Shown piece by piece: positions 37,082 to 46,493 of a stretch of DNA of 64,000 nt (within the stretch, counting starts at the first letter, position 1; each line of letters starts with the position of its first letter). A model generated the notes under the pieces. That model ran no database searches, was not told where the DNA came from, and saw only the letters and a list, made by a program, of their open reading frames with translations. A program made the translations under genes and the position numbers. The DNA is from Flavobacterium nackdongense (GTDB lineage: Bacteria; Bacteroidota; Bacteroidia; Flavobacteriales; Flavobacteriaceae): the NCBI RefSeq assembly GCF_004355225.1, contig NZ_CP037933.1, forward strand, positions 2,232,001-2,296,000, given 5' to 3'.

Positions 37082-37336
37082 ATGAAAAAATCAATTTTAA
37101 CAAGCGGACTACTAATTTTGGTAATGATATTAACGTCTTTCACAACACCTGAAACAAAAACTGACGCTGTTGGTTCAGGAATGGCTGGAGGCAATGTAAG
37201 ACTGGATGCTGTTGGTTCAGGAATGGCTGGAGGCAATGTAAGACTAGATGCTGTTGGTTCAGGAATGGCTGGAGGCAATGTAAGACTAGATGCTGTTGGT
37301 TCAGGAATGGCTGGAGGAAATGTAAGATTAGATTAA
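37082..37336 (+). CDS. Exported peptide precursor with four identical 14-residue repeats
   Basis: An 84-residue protein. Residues 1-about 22 form a Sec-type signal (MKKSILTSGLLILVMILTSF), then a short TTPETKT spacer, then four tandem copies of DAVGSGMAGGNVRL (residues 28-83) and a final Asp. The four 42-bp DNA copies (37163-37204, 37205-37246, 37247-37288, 37289-37330) differ at four positions in total, all synonymous; copies 2 and 3 are identical. No known family is recognised. Possible roles: a multicopy signalling peptide processed from a precursor, a small surface or matrix protein, or an inhibitor. It lies between a LytTR regulator and a sensor kinase/regulator pair and has its own terminator. 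Confidence 0.75.
   Translation: MKKSILTSGLLILVMILTSFTTPETKTDAVGSGMAGGNVRLDAVGSGMAGGNVRLDAVGSGMAGGNVRLDAVGSGMAGGNVRLD
37163..37330 (+). repeat. Four tandem 42-bp repeats inside the peptide gene
   Basis: In-frame head-to-tail units of 42 bp encoding identical 14-mers. High DNA identity implies recent expansion or gene conversion; only synonymous changes imply selection on the peptide. Confidence 0.95.
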
Positions 37337-37390
37337 TTTTTTAACTAGAACATTAAATTAACGTTCTTTTAATTTCTACTATATATTTAA

Positions 37391-37424
37391 AGGTTGTCAA
37401 AATTATTGATAACCTTTTTTTATG
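37391..37424 (+). terminator. Terminator of the repeat-peptide gene
   Basis: AGGTTGTCA ... TGATAACCT stem (one wobble) followed by seven T. It separates the peptide transcript from the kinase gene. Confidence 0.8.
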
Positions 37425-37442
37425 TTTATATGTTTTATTTAG

Positions 37443-37450
37443 TATTTTTG
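37443..37450 (+). promoter_or_regulatory. -7 promoter box of the sensor kinase gene
   Basis: TATTTTTG, 20 bp upstream of the TTG start; no clear -33 element. Confidence 0.45.
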
Positions 37451-37470
37451 ACAATACTCAAAAATACTAA

Positions 37471-39504
37471 TTGAAAAAAAACTATTACATAATAATAATT
37501 TCTCTACTGACAGTTCTTGGATGTACCAAGAAAAGTGCAGTTAATTCACTTTCAAATTCCCCAGAGGATAGTCTTTCTAGCTACCTCACCAAAGCAAATG
37601 ATTTTGGCGCTACTACAAAGAAGAGACAGGAATACATACAAAAAGCCTTCAATATAGTTATCGAGCAGGATAACGATTCTTTACAAAGAACCAATTTGTT
37701 TAGAATAGCCAATCGGTATTATAACTTAAACGATTGGAATAAATACCGTGAAATTGCCAACATTGTTTTGCAAAAGGCAAAAATTAGTAGGGACAGCCTT
37801 AGTATGGCCAAAGCTTATAGTTACTTAGGTGATTATTATGGTTCCCAAGGAGTTTCCGACTCAGCCTTTGTAAATTATTTTAAATCAGAGAAACAGTATC
37901 TTAATCTCAAAGAAAATTACAACGCTTCCAGAACTCGACTAAATATAGCTTTACTTCAATTTAATGAAAGTGACCTACTAGGTAGTGAAATCTCTGTTTT
38001 TAAAGCTTTAAAAGCTATCAAAGGAGAAACAGCAAATGATATTGTTTATGAATCCAATAACCTTCTAGGATTAATATACAATGAACTTGGAGAATTTGCC
38101 AAAGCGATTGAATACCATAACAAAGCGTTACAAGGACTAGATAAAGCCCCTACCCCCATAGAGTTCCAATCTAGAGCCACATCCTTGAATAATTTAGGTT
38201 TAGTTTATCAGAATCTCAACAAAGACAAGCAAGCCATACCCTATTTTGAAGAAGGTCTAAAACAAAAACAAGACATTTTACTATACAAACCACCATTATA
38301 TGCTATGCTATTAGATAATTTAGGCTATTCTCGCTTTAAGTTAAAAGAAAAAAAAGGACTACCTGGTCTTTTTTACGAATCTTTACGACTAAGAGATAGC
38401 TTGAAGTTAACTACAGGTATTATTGTTAATCAAATACGTTTATCTGAGTACTTTGCTGCCCAAGGGGATAAGGTAAAAGCGTCGAAATATTCAAACGAGG
38501 CAATGATAACTGCAAAAAACTCAAAAAACAAAAGAAATTATTTATTGCCACTCAAGCAATTGGCAATCATAGAACCAACAAAAGCAACAGAATACAACAA
38601 AGAATACATTCATATTAACGATAGTTTACAAAAAGCAGACCGAAAAATTGCAGATAAATTTTCACGTATTGAATATGAAACCGATGAAATCAAACAAGAA
38701 AACACGGATTTGACGGTTCAAAACCGGAACTTGGTTTATATTTTTGGCGGCATCTTAATATTAGGCTTGTTTTTGTATATCATCAAAGCACAAAAGGCCA
38801 AAAACAGAGAATTATTATACAAGCAAGAGCAACAAAAGGCTAACGAGGAAATCTATAATTTGATGATTTCGCAACAAAATGATGTTGAAACTATTCGGGT
38901 GATTGAGAAAAAACGTGTGGCGCAAGAATTGCACGATGGGGTTTTGGGCAGAATGTTTGGGGTTCGAATGAACTTAGACAGTTTGAATAAATTCAATGAT
39001 GAGCTTGCGTCAGAGCAGAGAGACAGCTACTTAACGGAATTGAAAAATATCGAACAAGATATCCGCGAAATTTCACATGATTTGAGTAGGGAAAAATCGG
39101 ATTTAATTAATAACTTCGTGGCCATAGTAGAAAAACTACTCGAAGAACAAAAAAAGACGTTCAAGGCAAAATTGGTTTCCTCAATTGATTCCACTATCAA
39201 ATGGGATTTGATGAGTAACGCGATCAAAATCAATTTATACCGTGTGGTTCAGGAATCCATTCAGAACATCAATAAGTATGCTAACGCTCGCAACATAAAA
39301 GTTGAATTTAAAAAAGGAAATAACGAATTGTTTTTGCATATTAGCGATGACGGTGTTGGATTTAATGTAAAAAAGAAGAAAAAGGGAATCGGGCTGCAAA
39401 ACATGCTTTCTAGAATAAATGAATGCGAAGGTACTTTTGAAATTCAATCAAAAAAAGGAGAGGGAACAAAAATTATGGTCGCCGTACCCATTAAAAAATC
39501 ATAA
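37471..39504 (+). CDS. TPR-domain sensor histidine kinase (HisKA_3)
   Basis: A 677-residue protein. An N-terminal signal with lipobox-like LTVLGC at residue 18 is followed by a periplasmic TPR domain (about 60-400; repeats such as ESNNLLGLIYNELGEFAKA and SLNNLGLVYQNLNKDKQA). One transmembrane helix follows (about 421-441). The kinase core is HisKA_3 type with H488 in VAQELHDGVLGRMFGVR and a HATPase domain (NINKYANARNI, DDGVGFNVK, GIGLQNMLSRI). The start is TTG, with TAA immediately upstream. TPR sensors of this build respond to peptides or protein partners. It is 11 bp from its NarL-type regulator. Confidence 0.9.
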   Translation: MKKNYYIIIISLLTVLGCTKKSAVNSLSNSPEDSLSSYLTKANDFGATTKKRQEYIQKAFNIVIEQDNDSLQRTNLFRIANRYYNLNDWNKYREIANIVLQKAKISRDSLSMAKAYSYLGDYYGSQGVSDSAFVNYFKSEKQYLNLKENYNASRTRLNIALLQFNESDLLGSEISVFKALKAIKGETANDIVYESNNLLGLIYNELGEFAKAIEYHNKALQGLDKAPTPIEFQSRATSLNNLGLVYQNLNKDKQAIPYFEEGLKQKQDILLYKPPLYAMLLDNLGYSRFKLKEKKGLPGLFYESLRLRDSLKLTTGIIVNQIRLSEYFAAQGDKVKASKYSNEAMITAKNSKNKRNYLLPLKQLAIIEPTKATEYNKEYIHINDSLQKADRKIADKFSRIEYETDEIKQENTDLTVQNRNLVYIFGGILILGLFLYIIKAQKAKNRELLYKQEQQKANEEIYNLMISQQNDVETIRVIEKKRVAQELHDGVLGRMFGVRMNLDSLNKFNDELASEQRDSYLTELKNIEQDIREISHDLSREKSDLINNFVAIVEKLLEEQKKTFKAKLVSSIDSTIKWDLMSNAIKINLYRVVQESIQNINKYANARNIKVEFKKGNNELFLHISDDGVGFNVKKKKKGIGLQNMLSRINECEGTFEIQSKKGEGTKIMVAVPIKKS

Positions 39505-39515
39505 ATCACAATACA

Positions 39516-40214
39516 ATGACATTGGATTCAACTACTGAAATAGAAACAATCAAAAACAACATATTGATTGTAGATGATCACCCATTTATAATTCAGGGGT
39601 ACAAAAATGCGATTACCCGATACAATCCTAAGGAATATGAGTTTTTCATTACCGAAGCAAAAGATTGCGAATCAGGGTATAATGTCATAACAAACCCAGA
39701 AACAAGGGCTTTTGACATCGCTTTTTTAGATATTAGCATGCCTTCTTATGATGAAAAAGGTATTTTTTCAGGCGAAGATTTAGCTAAATTATTGAATGAA
39801 TACATGCCCAATTGCAAAATTATTTTGCTCACAATGTACACCGAATTGCTCAAAATCAGAACGATAATAGAGGCAATAAATCCACTTGGATTAGTTATCA
39901 AAAATGATTTGACTTTCGACGAACTTCTTTTTGGCTTTAACAAGGTGATCAATAATGAAATTTATTACAGCCAATCCATCCAAAAAATGCTCGATCAGTC
40001 CGAATTTGAAACAATTGAAATTGATCTTTTTGATAAACAAATTCTTTTTCATCTGTCTAAAGGAACAAAAACCAAAGATATTCCGCAATACATCCCCATT
40101 TCGTTGAGCGCCATCGAAAAAAGAAAAATGAATTTGAAAAAATTACTAAATACAAAAGACGAAACCGATATTGGCTTAGTGCGAGAAGCTAAAGACAGAG
40201 GTATATTGTTTTAG
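39516..40214 (+). CDS. NarL/FixJ-like response regulator
   Basis: A 232-residue regulator. Receiver (about 14-140) with D20-D21-H22 and phosphoacceptor D72 in IAFLDISMP; the loop after it (SYDEKGIFSGED) is longer than usual. The C-terminal region (about 175-215) is LuxR-like in position, but its sequence (LSKGTKTKDIPQYIPISLSAIEKRK) departs from the typical LuxR helix. Likely activated by the upstream TPR kinase, 11 bp away. Targets unknown; the adjacent repeat-peptide gene is a candidate. Confidence 0.87.
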   Translation: MTLDSTTEIETIKNNILIVDDHPFIIQGYKNAITRYNPKEYEFFITEAKDCESGYNVITNPETRAFDIAFLDISMPSYDEKGIFSGEDLAKLLNEYMPNCKIILLTMYTELLKIRTIIEAINPLGLVIKNDLTFDELLFGFNKVINNEIYYSQSIQKMLDQSEFETIEIDLFDKQILFHLSKGTKTKDIPQYIPISLSAIEKRKMNLKKLLNTKDETDIGLVREAKDRGILF

Positions 40215-40231
40215 TATTTATAAAATTAACC

Positions 40232-40262
40232 AAAAAACGGCATTTTAGAAGCCGTTTTTTTT
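40232..40262. terminator. Bidirectional terminator between the NarL-type regulator and thiL
   Basis: AAAACGGC ... GCCGTTTT stem flanked by A- and T-runs; it touches the thiL stop codon at 40261-40263. Confidence 0.8.
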
Positions 40263-41310
40263 ATTCTTCACTCAAAGCATTCCAGCCACGAGCTTTCAAA
40301 GGAATTCGGGTATTGGCGCGAGTTACCAAATGGATTCCTTCGCTTTCTTGAGTCATATGACCAATAATGGTAAAGTTTGGATTTCCTTTTATTTTTTCGA
40401 AATCTTCCATTTTTATGGTAAAGAGCAATTCATAATCTTCGCCACCGTTGATGGCTACGGTTGTGGCATCAAGATTGAATTCTTCACAAACATTCATAAA
40501 TTGAGGGTCAAGTGGTAATTTGTCTTCATATAAATTGCAACCTACATTCGATTGTTTACACAAATGCATAATTTCCGACGACAATCCATCCGAAATATCA
40601 ATCATCGCGCTTGGTTTTATTTCTAAGGCGTGTAATAATGTCCGAATGTCTTTTCGAGCCTCAGGCTTCAGTTGGCGCTCTATTAAATAAGCATACGCAT
40701 CCAGATCAGGTTGCGAATTAGGGTTTACCTGAAAAACTTGTTTCTCGCGCTCCAATACTTGCAATCCCATATAGGCTGCGCCGATATCCCCTGTGACAAC
40801 GAGTAAATCGGTTTGTCCAGCTCCGTTTCTATAGACAAGTTCATTCTCGTCTGCTTCGCCAATAACAGTGACGCTGATGATCATTCCCTTTTGAGAAGAA
40901 GTGGTGTCACCACCTATAACATCTACCTTATATTCATTGGCTGCGAGTGTAATTCCTTCGAACAATTCTTCTAGAGCCTCAAGTGGAAACCGGTTGGAAA
41001 CAGCTATCGTAACTAGAATTTGTGTCGCTTTGGCATTCATTGCACAAATGTCGGACACATTGACTACAACGGCTTTATATCCCAAATGCTTTAAAGGCAT
41101 ATAACTCAAATCAAAATGGACACCTTCGACTAAAATATCAGTAGAAACTACTACTTTTTTGTCCTTGAAATCCAATATAGCTGCATCATCGCCAATCCCT
41201 TTGAATGTCGAAGATTGGTTAATTTGAAAGTTTTTAGTCAAATGGTCAATTAATCCAAATTCTCCAAGTTGAGCGATACTTGTGCGTTGCGGTGATTTAT
41301 CTTCTATCAT
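40261..41310 (-). CDS. thiL: Thiamine-monophosphate kinase
   Basis: A 349-residue AIRS/ThiL-fold kinase converting thiamine phosphate to thiamine diphosphate. GIGDDAAILDF (nucleotide/metal-binding), STDILVEGVHFDL, VVNVSDICAMNAKA, GGDTTSSQKGM and SAMIDISDGLSSEI are the family motifs. Length is typical. A TACCTTTG -7 box lies on the minus strand at 41341-41334. Transcribed alone, just downstream of the ParE-type module. Confidence 0.94.
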   Translation of the reverse strand: MIEDKSPQRTSIAQLGEFGLIDHLTKNFQINQSSTFKGIGDDAAILDFKDKKVVVSTDILVEGVHFDLSYMPLKHLGYKAVVVNVSDICAMNAKATQILVTIAVSNRFPLEALEELFEGITLAANEYKVDVIGGDTTSSQKGMIISVTVIGEADENELVYRNGAGQTDLLVVTGDIGAAYMGLQVLEREKQVFQVNPNSQPDLDAYAYLIERQLKPEARKDIRTLLHALEIKPSAMIDISDGLSSEIMHLCKQSNVGCNLYEDKLPLDPQFMNVCEEFNLDATTVAINGGEDYELLFTIKMEDFEKIKGNPNFTIIGHMTQESEGIHLVTRANTRIPLKARGWNALSEE

Positions 41311-41405
41311 TGTAGTTTTATTATTGAGTTTTGCAAAGGTACAAATAAGAGAAGGTAAATTTTTAAATTATAAACTGATAATTTACGCCGCTAAAGTTTG
41401 CATTA

Positions 41406-41708
41406 TTAGCGTCTATTATTCCAAATTTCTGGATTTCTTGAAGTGTGAAAAACGGCAAAAACAGTAACAAATTTTGTGTTTTCATTGATTAAAAAATGAA
41501 TCAAGAATGGAAATTTTTCAATTTTTCTACACCGAATTTGGTTGTATTTTATACTAAAGAGATATGGATTTTTTTTCAAAGCATTAATTTGCTTTTTCAC
41601 TTGATTCTTGTAACGCAACCCCAATCCTTTCGACTGCATTTCATACCATTCGAATGTTTCTTCGATGTCATTTAAAGCATCCGTATCTATTTTAAAATGA
41701 AATCTCAA
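41406..41708 (-). CDS. RelE/ParE-family toxin
   Basis: A 100-residue protein with the ParE/RelE pattern: ALNDIEETFEWYEMQSKGLGLRY near the N-terminus (helical hairpin) and IRCRKIEKFPFLIHFLIN followed by VFAVFHTSRNPEIW. It starts at TTG, three bases after the antitoxin stop; no ATG is available nearby. Likely targets DNA gyrase or ribosome-bound mRNA; which one cannot be told. Confidence 0.85.
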   Translation of the reverse strand: MRFHFKIDTDALNDIEETFEWYEMQSKGLGLRYKNQVKKQINALKKNPYLFSIKYNQIRCRKIEKFPFLIHFLINENTKFVTVFAVFHTSRNPEIWNNRR

Positions 41709-41711
41709 GTT

Positions 41712-41933
41712 TTAAAGCCCTTTTGATACCTCGTCCCAATCTAAAAGTCTTTCAGGATTGGTTTTTGCTTTTGCCATCCGGTCTAAAACAATTCGTTGAT
41801 GTTCAACGGGTATTTCCATAGTATCATTCCAAATGGCATCATTCACTTTCAATCGATCTTTAGGCGAAAGTTGTTTCACAGCTTCAATCAATTGATTGAC
41901 ATTCAAATCGATGTTCAGTTTAATTGTTTCCAT
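41712..41933 (-). CDS. Antitoxin of the ParE module (addiction-module component)
   Basis: 73 residues from the ATG for METIKLN (an upstream ATG at 41996 adds a hydrophobic stretch not expected in this family). Contains LIEAVKQLSPKDRLKVNDAIW and a C-terminal RLLDWDEVSKGL, the usual build of small antitoxins paired with ParE. Toxin start is 3 bp downstream, indicating co-translation. Confidence 0.8.
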   Translation of the reverse strand: METIKLNIDLNVNQLIEAVKQLSPKDRLKVNDAIWNDTMEIPVEHQRIVLDRMAKAKTNPERLLDWDEVSKGL

Positions 41934-42084
41934 AAAAACAAAGTTAGTGAAAACATAATACCACAAACAAAATAAACTAATAATTTTCATCACCATTTTA
42001 TAATCTTACTACCTAATTCTCTTTAATCCAAAAACTTAATACATACACAAACACTTTTCGATCTATCAAACCCATTTTTTGGTC

Positions 42085-43083
42085 TTAGCTTTTTTCTAAA
42101 ATATGTAGAAATTCAGTGGTGCTGTTGGCAATATGATTACGATTTTCGGTTTTGTCGGCTTTAAATCTTTGGTAATCGGTTGTAGCCAAATCATATTGGC
42201 CATATTTCGACATTATGTTTCTAATTTCCTCTGCAGACATGAGGCCTTCGTTATTGTAACTTAGAAAAGTATAGCGAAAAGAAGCGTTTTTTATTAAATC
42301 TTCAAATGATTTTTTCACTTGAGACTTGCTGCAATAATTCGACCGGTTGTATTCGCGCAAACCAGTTTTCCCTCTTGGAATAAAGGAATCATATTTTGCT
42401 ATAGTATTCAAAATATGATAATTAGCCCCGTACTGACGCGCATTGTAAGGTGGGTCTAAATACAGAATATCGCCTTCTATTTTTTGGATTAAAGCATTGC
42501 TATCTTCATTATAAACTTCGTGTTTGTTGGCATTAATTTCGAACAATGCAGGCTCTAAAATCAATTCTTTTTGTGCTGATTTTTTAATGTGTTTCAAGTA
42601 GGCGCCATAAACCGAAGCAGTATTAGCGACTTTGTCGGCACTTTCTAACAAAGAAGCTAAAAGAAAATAATATACATTCGAATGGATTTGATTTGAAGTT
42701 TTCCAATATTCAATTTTTTGACGAATGGCATCAATTTTTTTTCCGTTATTTTCAGAATAGTACAATCTTTTTGATGTTCCGTTTTCAGAATATTCATTAA
42801 AAACAAAACCTTCAACACCCTGTAATGCATTCAATTCTTCAATCAAAGCAGAGTAATCGAATGATTCGTGGTTTTCGATATAATTTTTGTTCAGCACAAA
42901 ACTGTAGTATTCTAGGTCATTACTGATTACTTTCTTGACGTCTTTCTTGAAGCTTCGACCTACAATACCGGTTCCCGCGAACAAATCGCAAAACGTTTTT
43001 TGTGATAAATCACCGCCAACAGTTGAATTTACTGTGGTTGAAATGAATGAAGAAAGTTTTTGTTTTGAGCCTATATAATTCAT
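42085..43083 (-). CDS. D12-class adenine-specific DNA methyltransferase
   Basis: A 332-residue Dam/D12-type N6-adenine methylase. SAM-binding FxGxG in CDLFAGTGIVG at 32-42; catalytic DPPY at 210-213 followed by NARQYGANYHILNT. The N-terminal MNYIGSKQKL is also characteristic. Its ATG overlaps the stop of the upstream 204-residue gene by one base (TAATG). Together they look like a type II restriction-modification pair; the target sequence is unknown. Confidence 0.9.
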   Translation of the reverse strand: MNYIGSKQKLSSFISTTVNSTVGGDLSQKTFCDLFAGTGIVGRSFKKDVKKVISNDLEYYSFVLNKNYIENHESFDYSALIEELNALQGVEGFVFNEYSENGTSKRLYYSENNGKKIDAIRQKIEYWKTSNQIHSNVYYFLLASLLESADKVANTASVYGAYLKHIKKSAQKELILEPALFEINANKHEVYNEDSNALIQKIEGDILYLDPPYNARQYGANYHILNTIAKYDSFIPRGKTGLREYNRSNYCSKSQVKKSFEDLIKNASFRYTFLSYNNEGLMSAEEIRNIMSKYGQYDLATTDYQRFKADKTENRNHIANSTTEFLHILEKS

Positions 43084-43697
43084 TATTCATTTTCTATCCA
43101 AATGATGTCGGATATGATTTTTTTACTTTCTAATGTGATAGAAATAAGGTTATTTTCATCGAATTGAGCCATATACTCATCGATTTTATTTTTAATTAAT
43201 CCCAGTTCCGATTTTAATTTCCAATGCGCCCCGTTTTGATCATACATCACAAGGAACAATCTATTTTCAAGATGTTTTCTTCCGTCTTGGCTTTGGTTCA
43301 GATACAGCCAAGTTATTAGTTCAGATGGATTTTTTTTGGCATAATCAATCGGTTTATTGAACCCTTTTGGGAATATCGAGGTTTTATGGTCAAAGGAAAT
43401 TTTGTTGATAGAAAAATCGATTAATTTGTCATATTTATTTAGGTTAGGCGCCACCTTTTTATGCAAAGAAAACATTTTTTCAACTGCCATTGCGGACCAA
43501 AAATTATACCATCGGTTGAAGGAATAATTTTTTTCATCTTGGGTAAAATTTGACGTAACCTCAATTAACTTTTCGAAAGTATAGGTTGAATAAATGAAAT
43601 TTGTTTTGGCATCCCAATCGTCTGATTGTTTTCTACCCCAAAAATAGGGAAATTGTAATCGTTCTTTTAACTGTGATTCAAGTCTAATAAAATCCAT
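43083..43697 (-). CDS. Putative type II restriction endonuclease
   Basis: A 204-residue protein with no family recognised by name. It has a PD-(D/E)XK-like arrangement: D94 in KLIDFSIN, then D103-x-K105 in SFDHKTSIFP, with beta-strand character around both. Position directly before a D12 methylase with a one-base overlap, plus the size, points to the cognate endonuclease. Uncertain because the acidic motif is weak and D-x-K is common. Confidence 0.55.
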   Translation of the reverse strand: MDFIRLESQLKERLQFPYFWGRKQSDDWDAKTNFIYSTYTFEKLIEVTSNFTQDEKNYSFNRWYNFWSAMAVEKMFSLHKKVAPNLNKYDKLIDFSINKISFDHKTSIFPKGFNKPIDYAKKNPSELITWLYLNQSQDGRKHLENRLFLVMYDQNGAHWKLKSELGLIKNKIDEYMAQFDENNLISITLESKKIISDIIWIENE

Positions 43698-43745
43698 TTT
43701 TTGAATTTAGATAACAACTTTTACAATCCGATACTGACACTTTTT

Positions 43746-45542
43746 CTAATCATTCAACTTCAAAACAGCCATAAATGCTTCTTGTGGAATTTCAACATTT
43801 CCAACCAGTCTCATCCGTTTTTTTCCTTTTTTCTGTTTTTCCAATAATTTACGTTTACGCGAGATATCTCCACCATAACATTTGGCAGTAACGTCTTTAC
43901 GAAGTGCTTTTATGGTTTCACGGGCGATGATTTTGGCTCCGATTGCTGCCTGAATCGGAATATCAAATTGTTGTCTTGGAATTAATTGTCGCAATTTCTC
44001 GCACATTTTTTTACCGATATCATAGGCATTACTTTCGTGAATTAAAGCCGAAAGCGCATCAACCGATTGCGAATTTAATAGCACATCAAGTTTCACCAAT
44101 TTGGAAGTTCGCATTCCAATAGGAGAATAGTCAAAGGAAGCATATCCTTTGGAAACGGTTTTCAAACGGTCGTAAAAATCGAATACAATTTCGGCTAGTG
44201 GCATATCGAAATTTAACTCTACTCTTTCCGTTGTTAGGTAGGTTTGGTTGGTAATTAGTCCGCGTTTTTCAATACACAAAGACATTACGTTCCCCACAAA
44301 ATCTGATTTTGTGATGATTGTAGCCTTGATGTATGGTTCTTCAACTCGATCTAGTTTTGAAGGTTCTGGCAAATCCGATGGGTTGTTTACGACAAAAGAT
44401 TTTTCTGGTTCTTTTTTGGTATACGCCAGATAGGAAACGTTGGGAACGGTAGTAATTACGGTCATATCGAACTCACGTTCCAATCGTTCTTGGATGATTT
44501 CCATATGCAACATTCCTAAGAATCCGCAACGGAAACCAAAACCTAAAGCGGCCGAACTTTCGGCTGTAAATACTAAGGAAGCATCATTCAATTGGAGTTT
44601 TTCCATGGAGTTTCTCAACTCTTCAAAATCATCCGTATCTACAGGATAAATTCCGGCAAATACCATTGGTTTCACATCTTCAAAACCCTGAATCATATTG
44701 GTGGTTGGCGTTTTAGCATCGGTAATGGTATCACCAACTTTTACTTCTTTCGCTTCTTTAATACCTGAAATCAAATAGCCCACATCACCAGCAGATATCA
44801 CATTTTTTGGCACCTGATTCAATTTCAATGTCCCCACTTCGTCGGCAAAATATTCATTGTCGGTGGCCATAAATTTTATTTTCTGACCTTTTTTGATTTC
44901 GCCGTTTTTTACACGGAAAATAACTTCAATTCCGCGAAAAGGATTGTAATGCGAGTCAAATATCAAAGCTTGCAACGGTTCATCAACATTGCCTTTTGGG
45001 GGAGGAATCCTTTCAATAATAGCTGCCAAAATATTTTCGACACCCAAGCCTGTTTTTCCCGAAGCGTGAATGATTTCATCGATTTTGCATCCTAATAAAT
45101 CGACAATATCGTCGCTTACTTCCTCTGGATTAGCACTTGGTAAATCGACTTTGTTCAGAATAGGAATAATTTCTAAGTCGTTTTCCAAAGCCAAATACAA
45201 ATTCGAAATGGTTTGTGCCTGAATGCTTTGCGCTGCATCCACAATCAAAAGCGCCCCTTCGCAAGCCGCAATCGAACGGGAAACTTCATACGAAAAATCA
45301 ACGTGACCCGGAGTATCAATCAAATTGAGGATGTATTCCTCGCCTTTGTATTTGTATTCCATCTGAATCGCGTGACTCTTTATGGTAATCCCACGTTCGC
45401 GTTCCAGGTCCATATTATCCAGCAATTGTGCCTTTTCCTCACGAGCCGTTACAGTTTGTGTAGCGCCAAGAAGTCGATCAGCAAGCGTACTCTTTCCGTG
45501 ATCAATGTGTGCAATAATGCAAAAATTCCGTATGTTTTTCAT
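43746..45542 (-). CDS. lepA: Elongation factor 4 (LepA)
   Basis: A 598-residue translational GTPase. G1 AHIDHGKST at 10-18, DTPGHVDF and NKVDLP as G3/G4, followed by domain II, the III/V domains and the LepA-specific C-terminal domain ([20 protein letters not shown]). Promotes back-translocation or assists ribosome biogenesis. A TATATTTG box lies on the minus strand at 45594-45587. Length is exactly typical. Confidence 0.96.
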   Translation of the reverse strand: MKNIRNFCIIAHIDHGKSTLADRLLGATQTVTAREEKAQLLDNMDLERERGITIKSHAIQMEYKYKGEEYILNLIDTPGHVDFSYEVSRSIAACEGALLIVDAAQSIQAQTISNLYLALENDLEIIPILNKVDLPSANPEEVSDDIVDLLGCKIDEIIHASGKTGLGVENILAAIIERIPPPKGNVDEPLQALIFDSHYNPFRGIEVIFRVKNGEIKKGQKIKFMATDNEYFADEVGTLKLNQVPKNVISAGDVGYLISGIKEAKEVKVGDTITDAKTPTTNMIQGFEDVKPMVFAGIYPVDTDDFEELRNSMEKLQLNDASLVFTAESSAALGFGFRCGFLGMLHMEIIQERLEREFDMTVITTVPNVSYLAYTKKEPEKSFVVNNPSDLPEPSKLDRVEEPYIKATIITKSDFVGNVMSLCIEKRGLITNQTYLTTERVELNFDMPLAEIVFDFYDRLKTVSKGYASFDYSPIGMRTSKLVKLDVLLNSQSVDALSALIHESNAYDIGKKMCEKLRQLIPRQQFDIPIQAAIGAKIIARETIKALRKDVTAKCYGGDISRKRKLLEKQKKGKKRMRLVGNVEIPQEAFMAVLKLND

Positions 45543-45752
45543 TCTCTTTTCCTGTAATTTTAGCCAATGCTACTGCATTTAGGTTGCAAATATAACGCAA
45601 AGTTTATATTATTAGCCGAAGTTTTTGCGGATACTCTTTTTTTAGAGTCAAATTTTAAGAATGATTCCTGTCCTAAATTTTAAATATTTTGGTTCGTGAA
45701 TGCTATTTTTTGATACATTTAGATTTTAAATCTTTTTTAGATTACTACAGCG

Positions 45753-46130
45753 ATGATTTTTATACAGTTGCATCTTATTATTTCCGCCCTTATTGTTTTT
45801 GCAATAGCGATGGTTTACGGATTTCATCCCAGCCTCCTATTTGATGTCGAAATTTCATCTTTTGACGAACATTCCATTTTTAAGGCTATAATGGGTTTGT
45901 ATTTCGCTTTTGCAACGCTATGGACGATTGGAATTTTGAAGTCTGCTTTTTGGAAAATTGCTACAATTTCGAATATGATTTTTATGTTAGGTCTTGCATT
46001 TGGGCGTATTATCGCTATGATAATTGACGGATTACCTACGCCCATTTTTATAGTAGGAACAGCGGGTGAGTTGATTTTAGGAGGTTATGCCTTGTTTCAA
46101 TACAAGAGGTGTTCCGATTCCGTTGAATAG
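45753..46130 (+). CDS. DUF4345-like small membrane protein
   Basis: A 125-residue protein with four transmembrane helices and the DUF4345-type pattern GLYFAFATLWTIGI, followed by ATISNMIFMLGLAFGRI. Function unknown. Its stop is 2 bp from the convergent lipoprotein's stop. Confidence 0.7.
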   Translation: MIFIQLHLIISALIVFAIAMVYGFHPSLLFDVEISSFDEHSIFKAIMGLYFAFATLWTIGILKSAFWKIATISNMIFMLGLAFGRIIAMIIDGLPTPIFIVGTAGELILGGYALFQYKRCSDSVE

Positions 46131-46132
46131 TT

Positions 46133-46492
46133 TCACTCCTTTTTGCCAAAGGTCAAGGAAACATAAGTGGTATCTTTTTTAGCATCGAAATAGATTTTTC
46201 GGTTTTCACCCTCTTCAATAATATCATTTACAGCAAACTTAAATTGTGTGCAAATTCTGCCGGTATTGCTTGTTATGGCAACTTGGTAAATATGCGATTT
46301 GGTAGTTTTTTTCATAGGAAAATCTTCGTTCCAGGACAAAGGAGCATCCCAACCGCGAATACCTACTTTTTCGACATTATTTACTTTTGATACATCAACA
46401 GTATAGACCACAGTTCGCTTTTTTGTTTTTTGTACACAACTTGTAGCAAAGAATAAAAAAGTTGCGGCGGCGATGATAGTTAAGAATTTCAT
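46133..46492 (-). CDS. Small lipoprotein with CBM20/E-set-like domain
   Basis: A 119-residue lipoprotein (lipobox FFATSC at 19). The mature part VGIRGWDAPLSWNEDFPM ... resembles the N-terminal carbohydrate-binding-like domain seen attached to serine hydrolases in Flavobacteriaceae; here it stands alone. Role unknown. It follows the DoxX gene by one base and is probably co-transcribed. Confidence 0.6.
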   Translation of the reverse strand: MKFLTIIAAATFLFFATSCVQKTKKRTVVYTVDVSKVNNVEKVGIRGWDAPLSWNEDFPMKKTTKSHIYQVAITSNTGRICTQFKFAVNDIIEEGENRKIYFDAKKDTTYVSLTFGKKE

Positions 46493-46493
46493 T

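Noticed and set aside
37006..37278. Antisense 90-residue frame over the peptide repeats
   Set aside because: Shadow of the repeats (PPAIPEPTAS units); no signal peptide and no start context, while the plus-strand frame has a signal peptide and terminator.
37163..37330. Four 42-bp repeats considered as a CRISPR array
   Set aside because: Units are contiguous with no spacers, in frame and code for identical peptides.
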